From Natrinema versiforme (GTDB lineage Archaea; Halobacteriota; Halobacteria; Halobacteriales; Natrialbaceae): a stretch of 64,000 nt of DNA. Shown here piece by piece: positions 40,702-50,888 of this stretch (within the stretch, counting starts at the first letter, position 1; each line of letters begins with the position of its first letter). The notes under the pieces were generated by a model that saw nothing but the letters and a program-made list of their open reading frames with translations, made no database searches and had not been told where the DNA came from. The DNA lies in contig NZ_CP040330.1 in NCBI RefSeq assembly GCF_005576615.1, positions 3,286,001 to 3,350,000 of the forward strand, in the 5' to 3' direction. A program made the translations under genes and the position numbers.

Positions 40702-41484
40702 ATGAAAAGACTCCGATATTGCTCATTAATAAACAAATCTGAACTCCTCTTGCCTCCAATCAATGACGGTTGGATTCAAGTAGTACTGTTATTAACTGGT
40801 CAACTAATGGAACAGTGGAAAACAACCGCAGTCATCCTCAGTGGGCTATGGGCTCTGATTGAGATTGCTTCTTTCTTCGCGTCAGGTATCCCGAGTGCAA
40901 TCTTTTTCCTTCTATCTGTATACCAGGCTTTGGTCTCTACCTACCCAATTATACAGAGAATCATCATTTATACCTCTCTAATTTCCCTTGGATATCTAAT
41001 AGGTAGAAGAAATACCACAGACGAACAATCGAATGAGGATGACGATATTGAAGAATATATGCCCGACAGTTTGCACGGATGTATATCTTATAACGGCGTT
41101 AGTTGGAGAGCCTCAACAGAACTTGTTGGGAATTCAAATACGAGAATCAACGTTTGGCCAACCCCATATTGTCCAAAATGCCAGACAGAACTCACAAAGG
41201 GAAGACTACCATCTGAGACGTTCGAAATTGCTAAACCAGCTTGGGAGTGTGAAAACTGTGGGTATACGTCAGAAAGAGGGGATGATACGAAAACCACTGT
41301 TGAAAGAATAGCAAAAAGAAACTTTGAGCGGATGACTACCTCAAAAGGGGAGAATCATTCTCTGAATACATTGGCCAAGAAATATGCTCAAACTCATGGG
41401 TCAAAACCTACGGGTTATGATATTTGGAAGCTATATGCTGAGGAAGTAGATGATGATGTAGTGGCAACTAATTGCTTCCCATGA
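40702..41484 (+). CDS. membrane protein with C-terminal zinc ribbon
   Basis: The 260-residue protein has two to three spans in residues 36-110 (TAVILSGLWALIEIASFFA, IIIYTSLISLGYLIG), then an acidic linker and a zinc ribbon (CPKCQTEL ... CENCGYTS, about 182-216). The C-terminus is helical. An alternative start at ATG 40807 would remove the first 35 residues. Function unknown; the layout suggests a membrane sensor or anchor. Confidence 0.6.
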   Translation: MKRLRYCSLINKSELLLPPINDGWIQVVLLLTGQLMEQWKTTAVILSGLWALIEIASFFASGIPSAIFFLLSVYQALVSTYPIIQRIIIYTSLISLGYLIGRRNTTDEQSNEDDDIEEYMPDSLHGCISYNGVSWRASTELVGNSNTRINVWPTPYCPKCQTELTKGRLPSETFEIAKPAWECENCGYTSERGDDTKTTVERIAKRNFERMTTSKGENHSLNTLAKKYAQTHGSKPTGYDIWKLYAEEVDDDVVATNCFP

Positions 41485-41557
41485 GTGATGAGGGTTATAT
41501 TAAATAATTGAACAATTGGTCCACGTCCACCAACGAATTCAGTATCTTCATCTAACT

Positions 41558-41935
41558 TCACCAAGAATCGCTGTGAGCTAGAGAACGTACTTTCCACTGG
41601 TTCACACTCATCATCAGTGCAACCGTCACCACGACCTCGTACGCGTCCTCTGAACAAAGGTGAGGTGCTACTTCATCTGCATCACTGTACCGAGACCACG
41701 CCGTCTGGAAGATATGGTCCAGTGCCTCGAGTATATCTGAGTGTTCCTCTTCCGCGAACGTATACGCGCCTGACGTGCGGGAGTACGTGACTAATTTGCT
41801 CTCACTGTGGTTAGTAACCCAGACCGAAAGCTGGTAGCCTTCACCGTCTTCTCGGGATACGAATTCGTCAATCGTCTCTACGTCTACGTGGTCCAGTTCA
41901 TCTAAATTAGATTCTTCTACAGAGCTAGATTTCAT
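41558..41935 (-). CDS. hypothetical protein
   Basis: The 125-residue acidic protein contains YQLSVWVTNHSESKLVTYSR and SDILEALDHIFQTAWSR. No family recognised. The region from 41936 to 42126 shows nothing else. Confidence 0.55.
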   Translation of the reverse strand: MKSSSVEESNLDELDHVDVETIDEFVSREDGEGYQLSVWVTNHSESKLVTYSRTSGAYTFAEEEHSDILEALDHIFQTAWSRYSDADEVAPHLCSEDAYEVVVTVALMMSVNQWKVRSLAHSDSW

Positions 41936-42126
41936 ACAACATTACTAGGTAAAGAAAATATAAAAAAGGACTACCCGATTCACAGAATGATGCGGACACA
42001 AGATTATAGCAGAAGCTACTCTCTGACTTTGAAATCATAGGAGTATGAAGATGTACTTGGAGGGAGTTCCCTCAATATATACTAGTTATTCCATTACTAT
42101 AAATCCTTGGTAAAATATGAAATGCA

Positions 42127-43878
42127 TTAGAAAGCTTGTGATGCAATTTCCTTCCCAGTGTTGGTTAGTTTCCCGTCTTCGTCTTGTGGGAGACCAAGTT
42201 TTTGACCAATCCCCAGTAGCGCTCGATAAGGTGGCTTACCAGTGAATAAATAGGAATCGCGGGCAGTAGAACAAAGGTCAGCGAATTCTTCATCAGTGAG
42301 GTCTGAAGCCCATGAGGTATCCAATGGAGTCTCAACATAGTCTGTTTGGAGAGCGACGAGTGCTAGTGTGGGGAGGTATCCATCCACTTCATCTGCCGTC
42401 CAAACGATACCATCTGCCTCAAAACTATCAAGGTCTTCAATAATAGGGCAAGCAGACTTCACCCTATCTACATCGACGTTATAGTACGCAGACTTGTCTT
42501 CGTAGAATTCCACAGCACTATTTCTCTCAATTGGTTGTCTTCCAGATTCGATTACATCATCGATAGTTTCCAACACATGATTGTACGTTTCTGTAGATAG
42601 CATCCCTTCCTCGTTCGGTTCTAAGCCTTCTTCACGAGCAACATGACGCATGGCCTTCACAGGTACGCGGTCCTCCTCAGCGATTAGTTCTTCACGTTTT
42701 GCATAGGTCCAGACCTTCCAGACTTCTTCATCTGTGAGTGGGCCTTTTGGATTTCCAACATCACGCTCACCAATCTCACAAAGTATGAAAGTTAAAGCAT
42801 TATAGCCAACTTTCCGTTTGAAATCGTAGTAGACCTCTTCCGATTCCCGTCGGAAGTAGTTCTTCGAGTTACCTATATGACCCAGTGGATTTGCACCCCT
42901 ATCACCAAGGTCTTCAGGAACTACATCGTCCATCGTTAGTTCATAGATAGCGGAGACCTCATCAGCTTCTACAGGCTCGTAATCAGAAATACTTCCAGCT
43001 TCCTTCTTGTCCGCTGCTATCTCTTCGTAAGCATCCCACTCTGAAGCCTCACGAGCGCTTTTGAGTATTTCACCGAATTCAGCTTTAGAATTCTCTGATA
43101 GAAAGCTATCAACATCCACTTTATCAACTCCTTTTTCTCGAGGTAGTTCAGCAATATACACCTCAATATCTTCAGTCCTCTCGTAGATATTGTAAGCAGA
43201 TGTGAGAGCCCCTTCTACACCTGCGGACACACCATATAGACAAGTCTCTTGGACAGGCTCTGAATCAGGAACAAGATACACTTCAGATTTGTTTTGCTCT
43301 TCGAATATATCTACGAGTACATCATAGTGTTTGTCCTTGAACGTCGTCGTAACAGGGGTGAGAACAGGGAGCCCATGATGGTCCACAGCCATAGCATCAG
43401 CGATACCTTCAGGAATGACGACGAAGTTGGAGGTCTTATCTGTTGAATGGAGACCCCAGATTGGTTCGTCTACGTGCGCGTACTCCTTCGTGTGGGAGAG
43501 CTTAGCGTATTTTCCAGATAAGAAATCTTCTGAATGGCCATCGTAGCCTGCTGCACCACCTCCTTTATCACCTGTTGCTCGAGCTATGGCGTACACAGGT
43601 TTATTCTCCGAATCAAAGTATGGAAAAACGTATCTCCCATTCCACAGAGAGCTACCATCTTCTGTGAACGCTCCAGTACTGATAATCTCTTCATGGGAGT
43701 ACCCCTGGTCGATGAGGTACTGGTAAGGTTCACAATCAGGGCTGGCCCATCCAAGTTGGAATTCATCTACCATCTCTTCAGGCCAGTCACGTTCCTCTGT
43801 GATGTACTCCTTCACTCGTTCCGTATCACACTCATGCCAGAATTCAATGAGGTCAGTGAGACACTGCTGGGTTCTCAT
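42127..43878 (-). CDS. DnaG-type TOPRIM primase of the element
   Basis: The 583-residue protein starts like a primase catalytic core (CDTERVKEYITEERDWPEEM, VDEFQLGWA) and continues WNGRYVFPYFDSENKPVYAI, then a TOPRIM module FVVIPEGIADAMAVDHHGLP with Glu in VIPEG and an acidic pair in YLVPDSEP. The C-terminal half is helical and probably contacts the helicase. Its ATG overlaps the end of the helicase gene by 4 nt, so the two form a replication operon. It likely primes element DNA synthesis. Confidence 0.75.
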   Translation of the reverse strand: MRTQQCLTDLIEFWHECDTERVKEYITEERDWPEEMVDEFQLGWASPDCEPYQYLIDQGYSHEEIISTGAFTEDGSSLWNGRYVFPYFDSENKPVYAIARATGDKGGGAAGYDGHSEDFLSGKYAKLSHTKEYAHVDEPIWGLHSTDKTSNFVVIPEGIADAMAVDHHGLPVLTPVTTTFKDKHYDVLVDIFEEQNKSEVYLVPDSEPVQETCLYGVSAGVEGALTSAYNIYERTEDIEVYIAELPREKGVDKVDVDSFLSENSKAEFGEILKSAREASEWDAYEEIAADKKEAGSISDYEPVEADEVSAIYELTMDDVVPEDLGDRGANPLGHIGNSKNYFRRESEEVYYDFKRKVGYNALTFILCEIGERDVGNPKGPLTDEEVWKVWTYAKREELIAEEDRVPVKAMRHVAREEGLEPNEEGMLSTETYNHVLETIDDVIESGRQPIERNSAVEFYEDKSAYYNVDVDRVKSACPIIEDLDSFEADGIVWTADEVDGYLPTLALVALQTDYVETPLDTSWASDLTDEEFADLCSTARDSYLFTGKPPYRALLGIGQKLGLPQDEDGKLTNTGKEIASQAF

Positions 43879-45701
43879 TGGTGAACCACTCCCGACTGGG
43901 ATGAACCATTAGCAGTTTGAATTGGAGGGAGATACGGAGAAGGTTCATACCCATCAAAGGCATTTCGTACGACTACGAGTGTATCACTTGCGCGTGTGGT
44001 AGCCACATACCACGTCCTACATTCATTCTTGTCTACTTCAGGCGATTTCTCTATCTGGTCTTGAATCCGCTTTGGAATCCCATCATAGAGGAACACATTG
44101 TCCCCCTGCATCCCTTTACTCGCATGAATTGTGAGTAATTTTACTCGGATACCATCTTCGTGGATTCGAGTCCAACTATGCTTGTCCGCAAGGTGTGCAA
44201 GTTTCTTCTTATCAACTGAGTTCAGAAGTAATCCAACAGGGTTCGCGTGTACTTCTGCAAAGAAACTCTCTTCGAAGAAATTATGGAGATTATCAAGTGG
44301 ATATGATTCTATACCTTCAGCAACGTTGACGGCATCAAGTTTACTATCTGCTACATACTCTGCAGGGGTTGCGTCAAGCACAGCTAGAAGTTCATCACCA
44401 TCAATCTCAGTATCATCACCAAGGTTGAGAGCGAAACCACTGTCCCAAGTATACTCTACATCTGATGGTATTTCTCGGATAGTGCAGAGCCCGTTATACA
44501 AATCTAGAAGTCCAGAGTCCTTCCAATCATTTACTGAGTCTGATTCAAATGGTATCCCCGCTCTCTCCAAATCTTTCGCTACTGCCTCTGCTTGGAGATT
44601 TGTTCTAACAAGGTAGAGTGCAGTTTCCTCATCATCAACATGTTCTTCATACAGTGAGGAAGGGCTATTCAGAGATGATGGGACACGCCATTCACTACGT
44701 CGATTATCGTATTCCATTCGAGAAGCATTGACAGATGTAATTGAGCCACCTCCTCTACAATTCTCTACTCGTGGTGGCTCAAAATGCTTCGATAGAATAC
44801 TATGTGCGTACTCCAAGTGGTTTGCACGACATCGGTATGAGTCGGGGAGATGGATTTCTGGGAGGTTTACTTCTTCATAGAATTCAGGAGATGTGCCTTG
44901 ATATTGATTGATAACTTGGTTCTTGTCACCTGCGATGATGAAGGTCGTATCCTCCATTTTCTCCATCCACATCTGGATAACATCATTCATCACTGGATAC
45001 ACATCGTGCATTTCATCGACAATCAGCAAGTCTACATTCTCTGGGACAAGTTCTCTCTGACTTACGATTAGCAATGATTCATCGAAATCATACAACTCGT
45101 CCCCCTCTTCGAGATTATTGAATTTGTGAATTGGAGGGTTCTGCTTGAACTGCTGCCACTCCTGCCAGAGCCGTCTAATATCGATATGACGGTCACAAGC
45201 ATCTCGAACAGTATCGTACTTATATTGGGGAACCTGTTCAGGAGTGGCTTTGTTGGCTACCATCCACGTGAAAATGTTGAATAGAGCTTTACCGCCCGTT
45301 AGTTCCTGTTTCGTATCTCCGAAGTACTTGAGGCCGTGTTTTTGACAGAATAGTTTTTGAGCGTATCCAGTTGCCTTGTTACTGATATTCAGGTCCGTCT
45401 TCTTGCGAATTATCTTATCACAGTTTGCGTGTATCGTACCCATGTAGCTGGATTGCAAACTGAAATTCGGTGGGAGGAGTTCCCCATCCTCGAACGTATT
45501 GATAAGGTCTTGGGACAGAGACCGCCGATACGTCCCCAGCATCACATTGTGTATCGTGGAATCAGTCTCTTTGAGGAATTCCTCTGTACGACGTTTAATC
45601 TGCTCAGTCTTACCATGACCTGGTGGCCCATCGAGCTTGACTGACTCTGTTACGTCGTACTCATCACGGCCAACAACAGGGTATTTCTCTTCACTGCTCA
45701 T
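43875..45701 (-). CDS. UvrD/PcrA-like superfamily 1 helicase
   Basis: The 608-residue protein carries Walker A GPPGHGKT (near residue 29), Walker B LLIVDEMHD, motif III TFIIAGDKNQVINQYQG, motif V LTIHASKGMQGDNV and motif VI WYVATTRAS, all of SF1A. It is a 3'-5' DNA translocase by family. ATG 45701 is preferred because the upstream gene's stop (GAGCAGTGA) overlaps it; the longer frame adds a basic stretch. It sits between the primase and a companion gene. Confidence 0.85.
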   Translation of the reverse strand: MSSEEKYPVVGRDEYDVTESVKLDGPPGHGKTEQIKRRTEEFLKETDSTIHNVMLGTYRRSLSQDLINTFEDGELLPPNFSLQSSYMGTIHANCDKIIRKKTDLNISNKATGYAQKLFCQKHGLKYFGDTKQELTGGKALFNIFTWMVANKATPEQVPQYKYDTVRDACDRHIDIRRLWQEWQQFKQNPPIHKFNNLEEGDELYDFDESLLIVSQRELVPENVDLLIVDEMHDVYPVMNDVIQMWMEKMEDTTFIIAGDKNQVINQYQGTSPEFYEEVNLPEIHLPDSYRCRANHLEYAHSILSKHFEPPRVENCRGGGSITSVNASRMEYDNRRSEWRVPSSLNSPSSLYEEHVDDEETALYLVRTNLQAEAVAKDLERAGIPFESDSVNDWKDSGLLDLYNGLCTIREIPSDVEYTWDSGFALNLGDDTEIDGDELLAVLDATPAEYVADSKLDAVNVAEGIESYPLDNLHNFFEESFFAEVHANPVGLLLNSVDKKKLAHLADKHSWTRIHEDGIRVKLLTIHASKGMQGDNVFLYDGIPKRIQDQIEKSPEVDKNECRTWYVATTRASDTLVVVRNAFDGYEPSPYLPPIQTANGSSQSGVVHQ

Positions 45702-46641
45702 CCTCCTCACCCGCCTCATAGCGAGACGTATCGAATTCCGTTTCATCAGGGTCAACGTGGTTGGCGTTAGCAAAATCAGACGGAAGCCGCCAATATCTCA
45801 CATTGATACCATTAACGGTCTTATTCTCAGAAACCCCTCCATCACCTACCCAGCCTTTCTTTTTAAGTTCAGTTTGGAGAGCTTTGTTGTTTATACCGTA
45901 GTCTTCACAAACGGATGTGATGAGTTTAGATGGGATTTCATAAACATCATCTTCTTCATCGTAATAAACACGGCCTCGTTGGAAAGCCATCTCGAAATCA
46001 GTGTATGCCTCTGATTCAGACACCCTCCTCTGGATTTCTTCGATGACTTGAGTTCGGGTGCCTGTGTATTCCTCTTCGACTTCTCTTTCGGAAATGAATC
46101 CTTCAATCCAATTCCCCCACTCATCATTATCAGTAAGCTCTGGCTCGAGGGTCGAGACACCAAATTGCTTGTATATTTCTTTCTTCAGAGTGCTGAAACT
46201 ATAGTGGTGTTCCTCCGTCTCTAAAATATTGTCACTACCCTTTACTTCCCAGATATAAGTTGTCTCAACGTTTGAATCTGTTGAGCGAGCAACAACCACC
46301 TTCTCAATGTTCTTCACCAACCAGTCATCAAGTTGCATCTTGACTTGGTTTCCAGCTGTATTTTTCCGAGCTTCTTTCTCGAATTCAGAGACAGTCGCCC
46401 CCATCTGCGTTTTATTCATCGGAGAAGCATCGATATCTGCTAAGACTGTCTGATAAACATCAGCCTCAGTTTCCGAAATCTCTCCTTCAATAAGCTCATC
46501 AGCTATTTCTTCAAGGATTGGGCGCAAGACCTTCAATCGGTCTATCGCGTCGATAGTATCGATGAAGTCATCATATACATCTATTTGTTCATCAATCGAT
46601 TCTGCGTTTTCGAGTTTATCAAGTACATCTTCAATATCCAT
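45691..46641 (-). CDS. replication-operon companion protein, unrecognised
   Basis: The 316-residue acidic protein ends in a winged-helix-like region (LITSVCEDYGINNKALQTEL, VNGINVRYWRLP), as seen at the C-terminus of viral primase-helicases. Its middle (DWLVKNIEKVVVARSTDSNV, TYIWEVKGSDN) is not recognised. It is cotranscribed with helicase and primase; a role in replication initiation is inferred. Confidence 0.6.
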   Translation of the reverse strand: MDIEDVLDKLENAESIDEQIDVYDDFIDTIDAIDRLKVLRPILEEIADELIEGEISETEADVYQTVLADIDASPMNKTQMGATVSEFEKEARKNTAGNQVKMQLDDWLVKNIEKVVVARSTDSNVETTYIWEVKGSDNILETEEHHYSFSTLKKEIYKQFGVSTLEPELTDNDEWGNWIEGFISEREVEEEYTGTRTQVIEEIQRRVSESEAYTDFEMAFQRGRVYYDEEDDVYEIPSKLITSVCEDYGINNKALQTELKKKGWVGDGGVSENKTVNGINVRYWRLPSDFANANHVDPDETEFDTSRYEAGEEDEQ

Positions 46642-46670
46642 ATTTTATCACTAGAGTTAATTATCCTAAT

Positions 46671-46841
46671 TCACATTGTGTTCATGTTCTCGTCACGGTA
46701 CATCTTTAGACCAAGTTCAGTTAGACGCGCTTCAGCATCTTTTGCAGTTGGTCTACAGCCAGTTTGTTCTTCGACTATATCACGGAATTTCTCAACACGA
46801 TGGTGAGATTCCATATCTTGTCTAAGCATCTTATCAGACAT
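46671..46841 (-). CDS. small hypothetical protein, first gene of replication operon
   Basis: The 56-residue protein (MSDKMLRQDMESHHRVEKFR, ARLTELGLKMYRDENM) is helical and charged. ATG 46841 is favoured by an upstream TATA-like element at about 46868-46874. Possible copy-number or replication regulator; unproven. Confidence 0.5.
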   Translation of the reverse strand: MSDKMLRQDMESHHRVEKFRDIVEEQTGCRPTAKDAEARLTELGLKMYRDENMNTM

Positions 46842-46904
46842 TACAATATATACTATGTGCTGATGGGTTATAAGTTTACTCCCGTTACTATATGTAAACA
46901 ATAT

Positions 46905-47306
46905 ATTCTAGCATTCAGATGAAGTTTCATCTGACTCCAACCCAAACACTTATACAGGAGTTTCCTAGGATTTCCTTATTATATACACGTCTACCCCCTC
47001 CCCCCAACTGATTCTATGGCACATGGTGGGGGGTGAGTAACGTGTTATATAATAGAGCGGGAGAACTTACTATCAATCAGTAGTAAAAACATTACTTGTC
47101 TTCTTTTGTAACCCTGCTCGAGGTCGGGGTCTTCGATGAATAATCCCTGTCCGAGCTGGTAGCATTGCATAATTTGTGGGTGGGTGAGAAGCATCGCTAA
47201 GACACGGATTATGGCTATCTATATCGAATCTGAAGAGGATAGGTGAAGGGAGTAAAATTACTCCTCTCGCAAAACCACGCTTAGAGCTATCACAGGATTA
47301 TGCGTC
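46905..47306. other. candidate replication origin region of the element
   Basis: Between the replication operon (leftward) and the next genes. It includes C-tracts and G-tracts forming an imperfect inverted repeat (about 46991-47035) and very AT-rich flanks (47040-47090). A small frame of 49 codons (47045-47194) overlaps it. No clear iterons. Confidence 0.35.
47045..47194 (-). CDS. 49-residue small protein (tentative)
   Basis: ATG 47194 to TAA 47045. The peptide (LLTHPQIMQCYQLGQGLFIE, then acidic, then RRQVMFLLLIDSKF) has mixed composition and no known motif. It overlaps the candidate origin, so coding is uncertain. Confidence 0.3.
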   Translation of the reverse strand: MLLTHPQIMQCYQLGQGLFIEDPDLEQGYKRRQVMFLLLIDSKFSRSII

Positions 47307-47510
47307 TCACATCGGTTTTATCGGAGGTCGAAGATATTCACTGTCTGTATAGATAGTCATGTGCTGGTCCTCGAGTCCCACCTTGTACACCACACCATCT
47401 TTCCCGTGAACAACATCAAGCACCAGTCCATGCTCTCCGTGATAATCGTATAGCTGATGCAGCGTATCTGGTACGTCTATACGCACGCGGTCACCCATGC
47501 GATAGTGCAT
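47307..47510 (-). CDS. small SH3/KOW-like protein
   Basis: The 67-residue protein (YRMGDRVRIDVPDTLHQLYD, GEHGLVLDVVHGKDGVVYKV) has the strand pattern of an SH3-like barrel of the KOW or L21e kind. It may bind nucleic acid or protein. It lies just left of, and diverges from, the restriction gene. Confidence 0.55.
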   Translation of the reverse strand: MHYRMGDRVRIDVPDTLHQLYDYHGEHGLVLDVVHGKDGVVYKVGLEDQHMTIYTDSEYLRPPIKPM

Positions 47511-47620
47511 AGGCAGGCGTGGCCGCGTTATCGTATTTAAAGTCTCAGACGTGGGTTCATACTGTTAATTAATATCATCAACCATACATTAATTTGAACG
47601 TGATTGTTCTCTAGCCTCAC

Positions 47621-48418
47621 ATGCCAGAATTCGAGGATTTTGAGGGGTTTGTTGAAAGTCTCCGCGACATCTGCCGAGAGGGATATATTGAGACTCACCG
47701 AAATGCTGACACTGGTGTTGGGAAGACGCTTGAGGATAAGCTTGGAATCAAGGAGAATAACATTCCAGGTCCAGATGCCGTAGGCGTCGAACTGAAGGCT
47801 GTCCGTCGTGACTCTGGGAGCTTGACGACCTTGTTCACGAAGGAGCCTCCTCGTGGGAATGACTACCGACCTCTCTGGTCGCAAGAGATGATTCACGAAC
47901 TGGGCTACATCGATGACAAAGGGCGGGAAGCTCTGAAGGTGACAATCGCACCTGATGAGCCGAACAACCGTGGGTTCTACCTTGATTATACGGAGGACAC
48001 TATTGAAATCACTCACGAGGACGCGGGCACGTGTGCAATCTATCCCATCGATTGGCTTCAGGAGAAGTTCGAAAACAAATTCCCTCAACTGGTGATGGTC
48101 TTTGCGGATACGGAGAAGAGGGACGGTCGTGAGTACTTCCACTATAATCAGGCCTATCACCTCGACGGCTTCGACGGCGATGAGTTCCTCGAGCTAATGC
48201 GTGAGGGAGTTATCACTGTAGACCTTCGGATGCATCTCAAAGAATCGGGTGCAAACCGTAACAGAGGGACTGCATGGCGTATTATGGACGAGAGTAAGCT
48301 TGACCGTGCTTTTGCCGAGCGAACTCCACTGCTTACTGATGTAGATGTGGATGAGGTGGAAGCTACTGCTGAATCGAGTACGGAACCCAAGCAGGATACC
48401 CTTCTTGACTTCGAATGA
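47621..48418 (+). CDS. MvaI/BcnI-family restriction endonuclease
   Basis: The 265-residue protein has the family pattern GVGKTLEDKLGIKENNIPG, PDAVGVELKAVRR and SGSLTTLFTKEPPRG. The catalytic core is Asp 52, Glu 57-x-Lys 59. Characterised relatives are monomeric enzymes cutting CCWGG or CCSGG; the site here is not known. It overlaps the next gene by 4 nt, and an N4-type methyltransferase lies convergent downstream, which completes a restriction-modification locus. Confidence 0.8.
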   Translation: MPEFEDFEGFVESLRDICREGYIETHRNADTGVGKTLEDKLGIKENNIPGPDAVGVELKAVRRDSGSLTTLFTKEPPRGNDYRPLWSQEMIHELGYIDDKGREALKVTIAPDEPNNRGFYLDYTEDTIEITHEDAGTCAIYPIDWLQEKFENKFPQLVMVFADTEKRDGREYFHYNQAYHLDGFDGDEFLELMREGVITVDLRMHLKESGANRNRGTAWRIMDESKLDRAFAERTPLLTDVDVDEVEATAESSTEPKQDTLLDFE

Positions 48419-49533
48419 CGGAGCAGAAATACGAGATTCCTGAGAAGGATGAGATGCGCGATGATATTGGCCAGCGTAGCCTAAGGGGAGAGATGTATAC
48501 TGATTTAGTATCCTTGTTGAAGGTTCTAAACCAGTACGAAGAGCCAATCCCTTTCGAGTACGCTCTTTATCGAGCATACCATGATTATGATTACTCCTTA
48601 TCTCCTGATGCAGATGACTATTCAGCAGTAAAGGACAAGCACAAAACAAGATTGGACAAAGCTGGACGGTGGGATGAGGAGGTTGTTGGGGATGTTGTCG
48701 GTCGAATTCCGACTGCGGAAGTCTGGGTAGAATATGTCTCATCTGAACTAGGATACGAGACGGTCACCGAACAGAATCTCAATGAGGTTCAAAAGGCATG
48801 CGTTCGGATAGGTGATGAGCGAAAGGATGAGTACTACAAAGCGTGTGGAAGGGAATTTCAAGAGCGGATTCTTGAGGACGCAGATTCAATTCTAGATGAT
48901 TCTGGAACGATAGGTGAATTCATTGATGAAGTTCTTGGTGACTTCGCAAGGTTAGCTGCTGAAGAATTCCCCTCACGAGTTAATGCAGGTAGTCAAGGAG
49001 GGAAGAGTAGTGCAGGAAGTGCAAATGAAGAACTCGCTCGAAGACTTCTTCTTGCAGCTGGGTTAACAGAAGGAGAATCAGAGGAAACTGTTCGTAATTT
49101 CACCACAGAGACCGAAGACGACTCTGACGTAATTGTATTCGGTAACGACGACCAGACCATGTATGTTGAGGTCAAATCAACCTCAATCCGCGAGCGTGTC
49201 CGTCGTGCCCTGATGGGGGAAGGAAATTACTGGAGTCTATTCGGGTTCTTTGGCAATGCAGAGAAAGTCAGGTCAGAAGTCCTCGAAGGTAATCTTCAAG
49301 GAGAACCTTGGTCTGAGCAATCTGCAGTCGCATATGTCCCACCTGAAGTCGTGAGCAAAGTAGAGGATATCGATGAGAAAGAAGATGATGGGAACGAGGT
49401 CTACAAGCTCGAGAATGAAGACGGTCTCCTCTATCTACGTGCCAACAACGTCTTCGCTCAAGATATGGTTCAGTTCACTCAGACAGGTGAGCTAACAGAC
49501 ATTGACCCAGGTCACGAAGACCAGTATATCTGA
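48415..49533 (+). CDS. second nuclease-like subunit of the restriction locus
   Basis: The 372-residue protein has a helical N-terminal domain and a C-terminal PD-(D/E)XK-like core: NEELARRLLLAAGL (helix with Glu), DDSDVIVFGN (Asp about 238) and MYVEVKSTSIRE (Glu 252-x-Lys 254). The overlap with the MvaI-type gene (ATGA) suggests both are made together. It could be a second nuclease, a protein with a different specificity, or a partner. I do not recognise the full-length family. Confidence 0.65.
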   Translation: MTEQKYEIPEKDEMRDDIGQRSLRGEMYTDLVSLLKVLNQYEEPIPFEYALYRAYHDYDYSLSPDADDYSAVKDKHKTRLDKAGRWDEEVVGDVVGRIPTAEVWVEYVSSELGYETVTEQNLNEVQKACVRIGDERKDEYYKACGREFQERILEDADSILDDSGTIGEFIDEVLGDFARLAAEEFPSRVNAGSQGGKSSAGSANEELARRLLLAAGLTEGESEETVRNFTTETEDDSDVIVFGNDDQTMYVEVKSTSIRERVRRALMGEGNYWSLFGFFGNAEKVRSEVLEGNLQGEPWSEQSAVAYVPPEVVSKVEDIDEKEDDGNEVYKLENEDGLLYLRANNVFAQDMVQFTQTGELTDIDPGHEDQYI

Positions 49534-49535
49534 TT

Positions 49536-50888
49536 CTAAGGCGCTCGGAGAATAACAATATTCTCGTTGGCCATCAAGTTCCCCTTCGTCCCTTCAACGT
49601 TCTCAGGTGCATTCTCCCATGGGAGCGTTTTGTTTGGAATCTCTCGAGGGAGGTTGTGTGTGAATTCGTACCCGAGGTGTTCACAGAGTTCTCGTGTAAT
49701 AAGGTGCGTTGGGATATTGACGCGGCTCATCGTACGGTTAGCGACTACCCATGCAACAGGCTGGCCACTCTTCGTTATTTCCGCGACTTGCTCCATCACA
49801 GCGTAATAATCGCGGAAGAAGTTCATCGCATCGTCCGAACGACCATCCTTCTCACGGAGCGTATCGAGTGTCGCTTTGAGCGTCGGAGAGTACTCTTCCA
49901 ACTCAGATAACGGCTCGAGGACCTGATTCTTGCCACCGAGACCGTTCTTATCAACGTCCTTCATCTCGTCATACCCGACCTTCCCAGTCAGAAGAGCAGG
50001 GTCCTGTGAGAACTGTCCATAGGCGACCGTTGTTCTGTGGTCTCCATATGGTGGCGAAGTGATGACGATATCAGCTTTCTCTTCGCCTACATCTTCGACA
50101 GCGGAACGAGAATCAGAGTAGTGAATCGTAGTGTCCAACGAGTGGTCTACTTTCTCGCTATAGCCCACCATCAAATCATAGTTCTTCTTCAGTTTCTTGG
50201 TAAAGGTATCCTCGACGTTAGGGTCGTGGTCCTCTCGGTCTTCTTCAGAGAGGCGGTATCGCTTGAATTCACCGTTCCGCTGGTAGCTGACTTTGCGCGT
50301 GGTGTGAGAAAGAACGAGTCGGAAGAACCGAGCGTATTCGATTCCGAATTCATCTTCAATATCATCGATACGGTCTCGGATGTGAGCAAGCTCGTGGAGC
50401 TGCGGTTCAGGGAACCATCCGTCCCGAACATCGGGCATCTCCAACCAGGAAACCTCACCTTCACTCTTAAATTCTTCACGGACCTCTCGAAGCTCGTCAC
50501 TCAACCCTTCAAGGAGAGCGTCACGTGCATCGGATAGACCAGCCCGCTCAAGAGGGATTGCCTTAGCTTGAGAGAGCATCACAGCAAACGGATTGATATC
50601 ATTGGCTTCCGCGTTCAATCCGTGCAAGCGTGCTTCTACGGACGTAGTACCGCTTCCAGAGAATGGGTCGTATACGAGGTCTCCTTCCTCAACTACGCCT
50701 TCATCCTTGTAGAAGGAAAGGAGGCGGTCTACAATTTGAGGGACCATCCGAGCAGGATAGTTGTGGAGACCATGGGTGTACTCCCGCGTATCCACACCTT
50801 TGAACGTCCAATCAATATCCTCTAAGCTCTCTATCTCGTCTGATTCAGAGATAGAACCGAGTGTCGCTTGCCGAGAATCCCGTGTCAT
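49536..50888 (-). CDS. DNA methyltransferase, N4-cytosine type
   Basis: The 450-residue protein has SAM-binding motif I DPFSGSGTT (74-82) and catalytic motif IV TSPPYGD (277-283). S/T-SPP-Y is the N4-cytosine form, as in M.MvaI and M.BcnI, consistent with the neighbouring endonuclease family. It ends 2 bp from the end of the nuclease-like gene (convergent). A tandem 10-nt motif upstream may be its operator. Confidence 0.88.
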   Translation of the reverse strand: MTRDSRQATLGSISESDEIESLEDIDWTFKGVDTREYTHGLHNYPARMVPQIVDRLLSFYKDEGVVEEGDLVYDPFSGSGTTSVEARLHGLNAEANDINPFAVMLSQAKAIPLERAGLSDARDALLEGLSDELREVREEFKSEGEVSWLEMPDVRDGWFPEPQLHELAHIRDRIDDIEDEFGIEYARFFRLVLSHTTRKVSYQRNGEFKRYRLSEEDREDHDPNVEDTFTKKLKKNYDLMVGYSEKVDHSLDTTIHYSDSRSAVEDVGEEKADIVITSPPYGDHRTTVAYGQFSQDPALLTGKVGYDEMKDVDKNGLGGKNQVLEPLSELEEYSPTLKATLDTLREKDGRSDDAMNFFRDYYAVMEQVAEITKSGQPVAWVVANRTMSRVNIPTHLITRELCEHLGYEFTHNLPREIPNKTLPWENAPENVEGTKGNLMANENIVILRAP

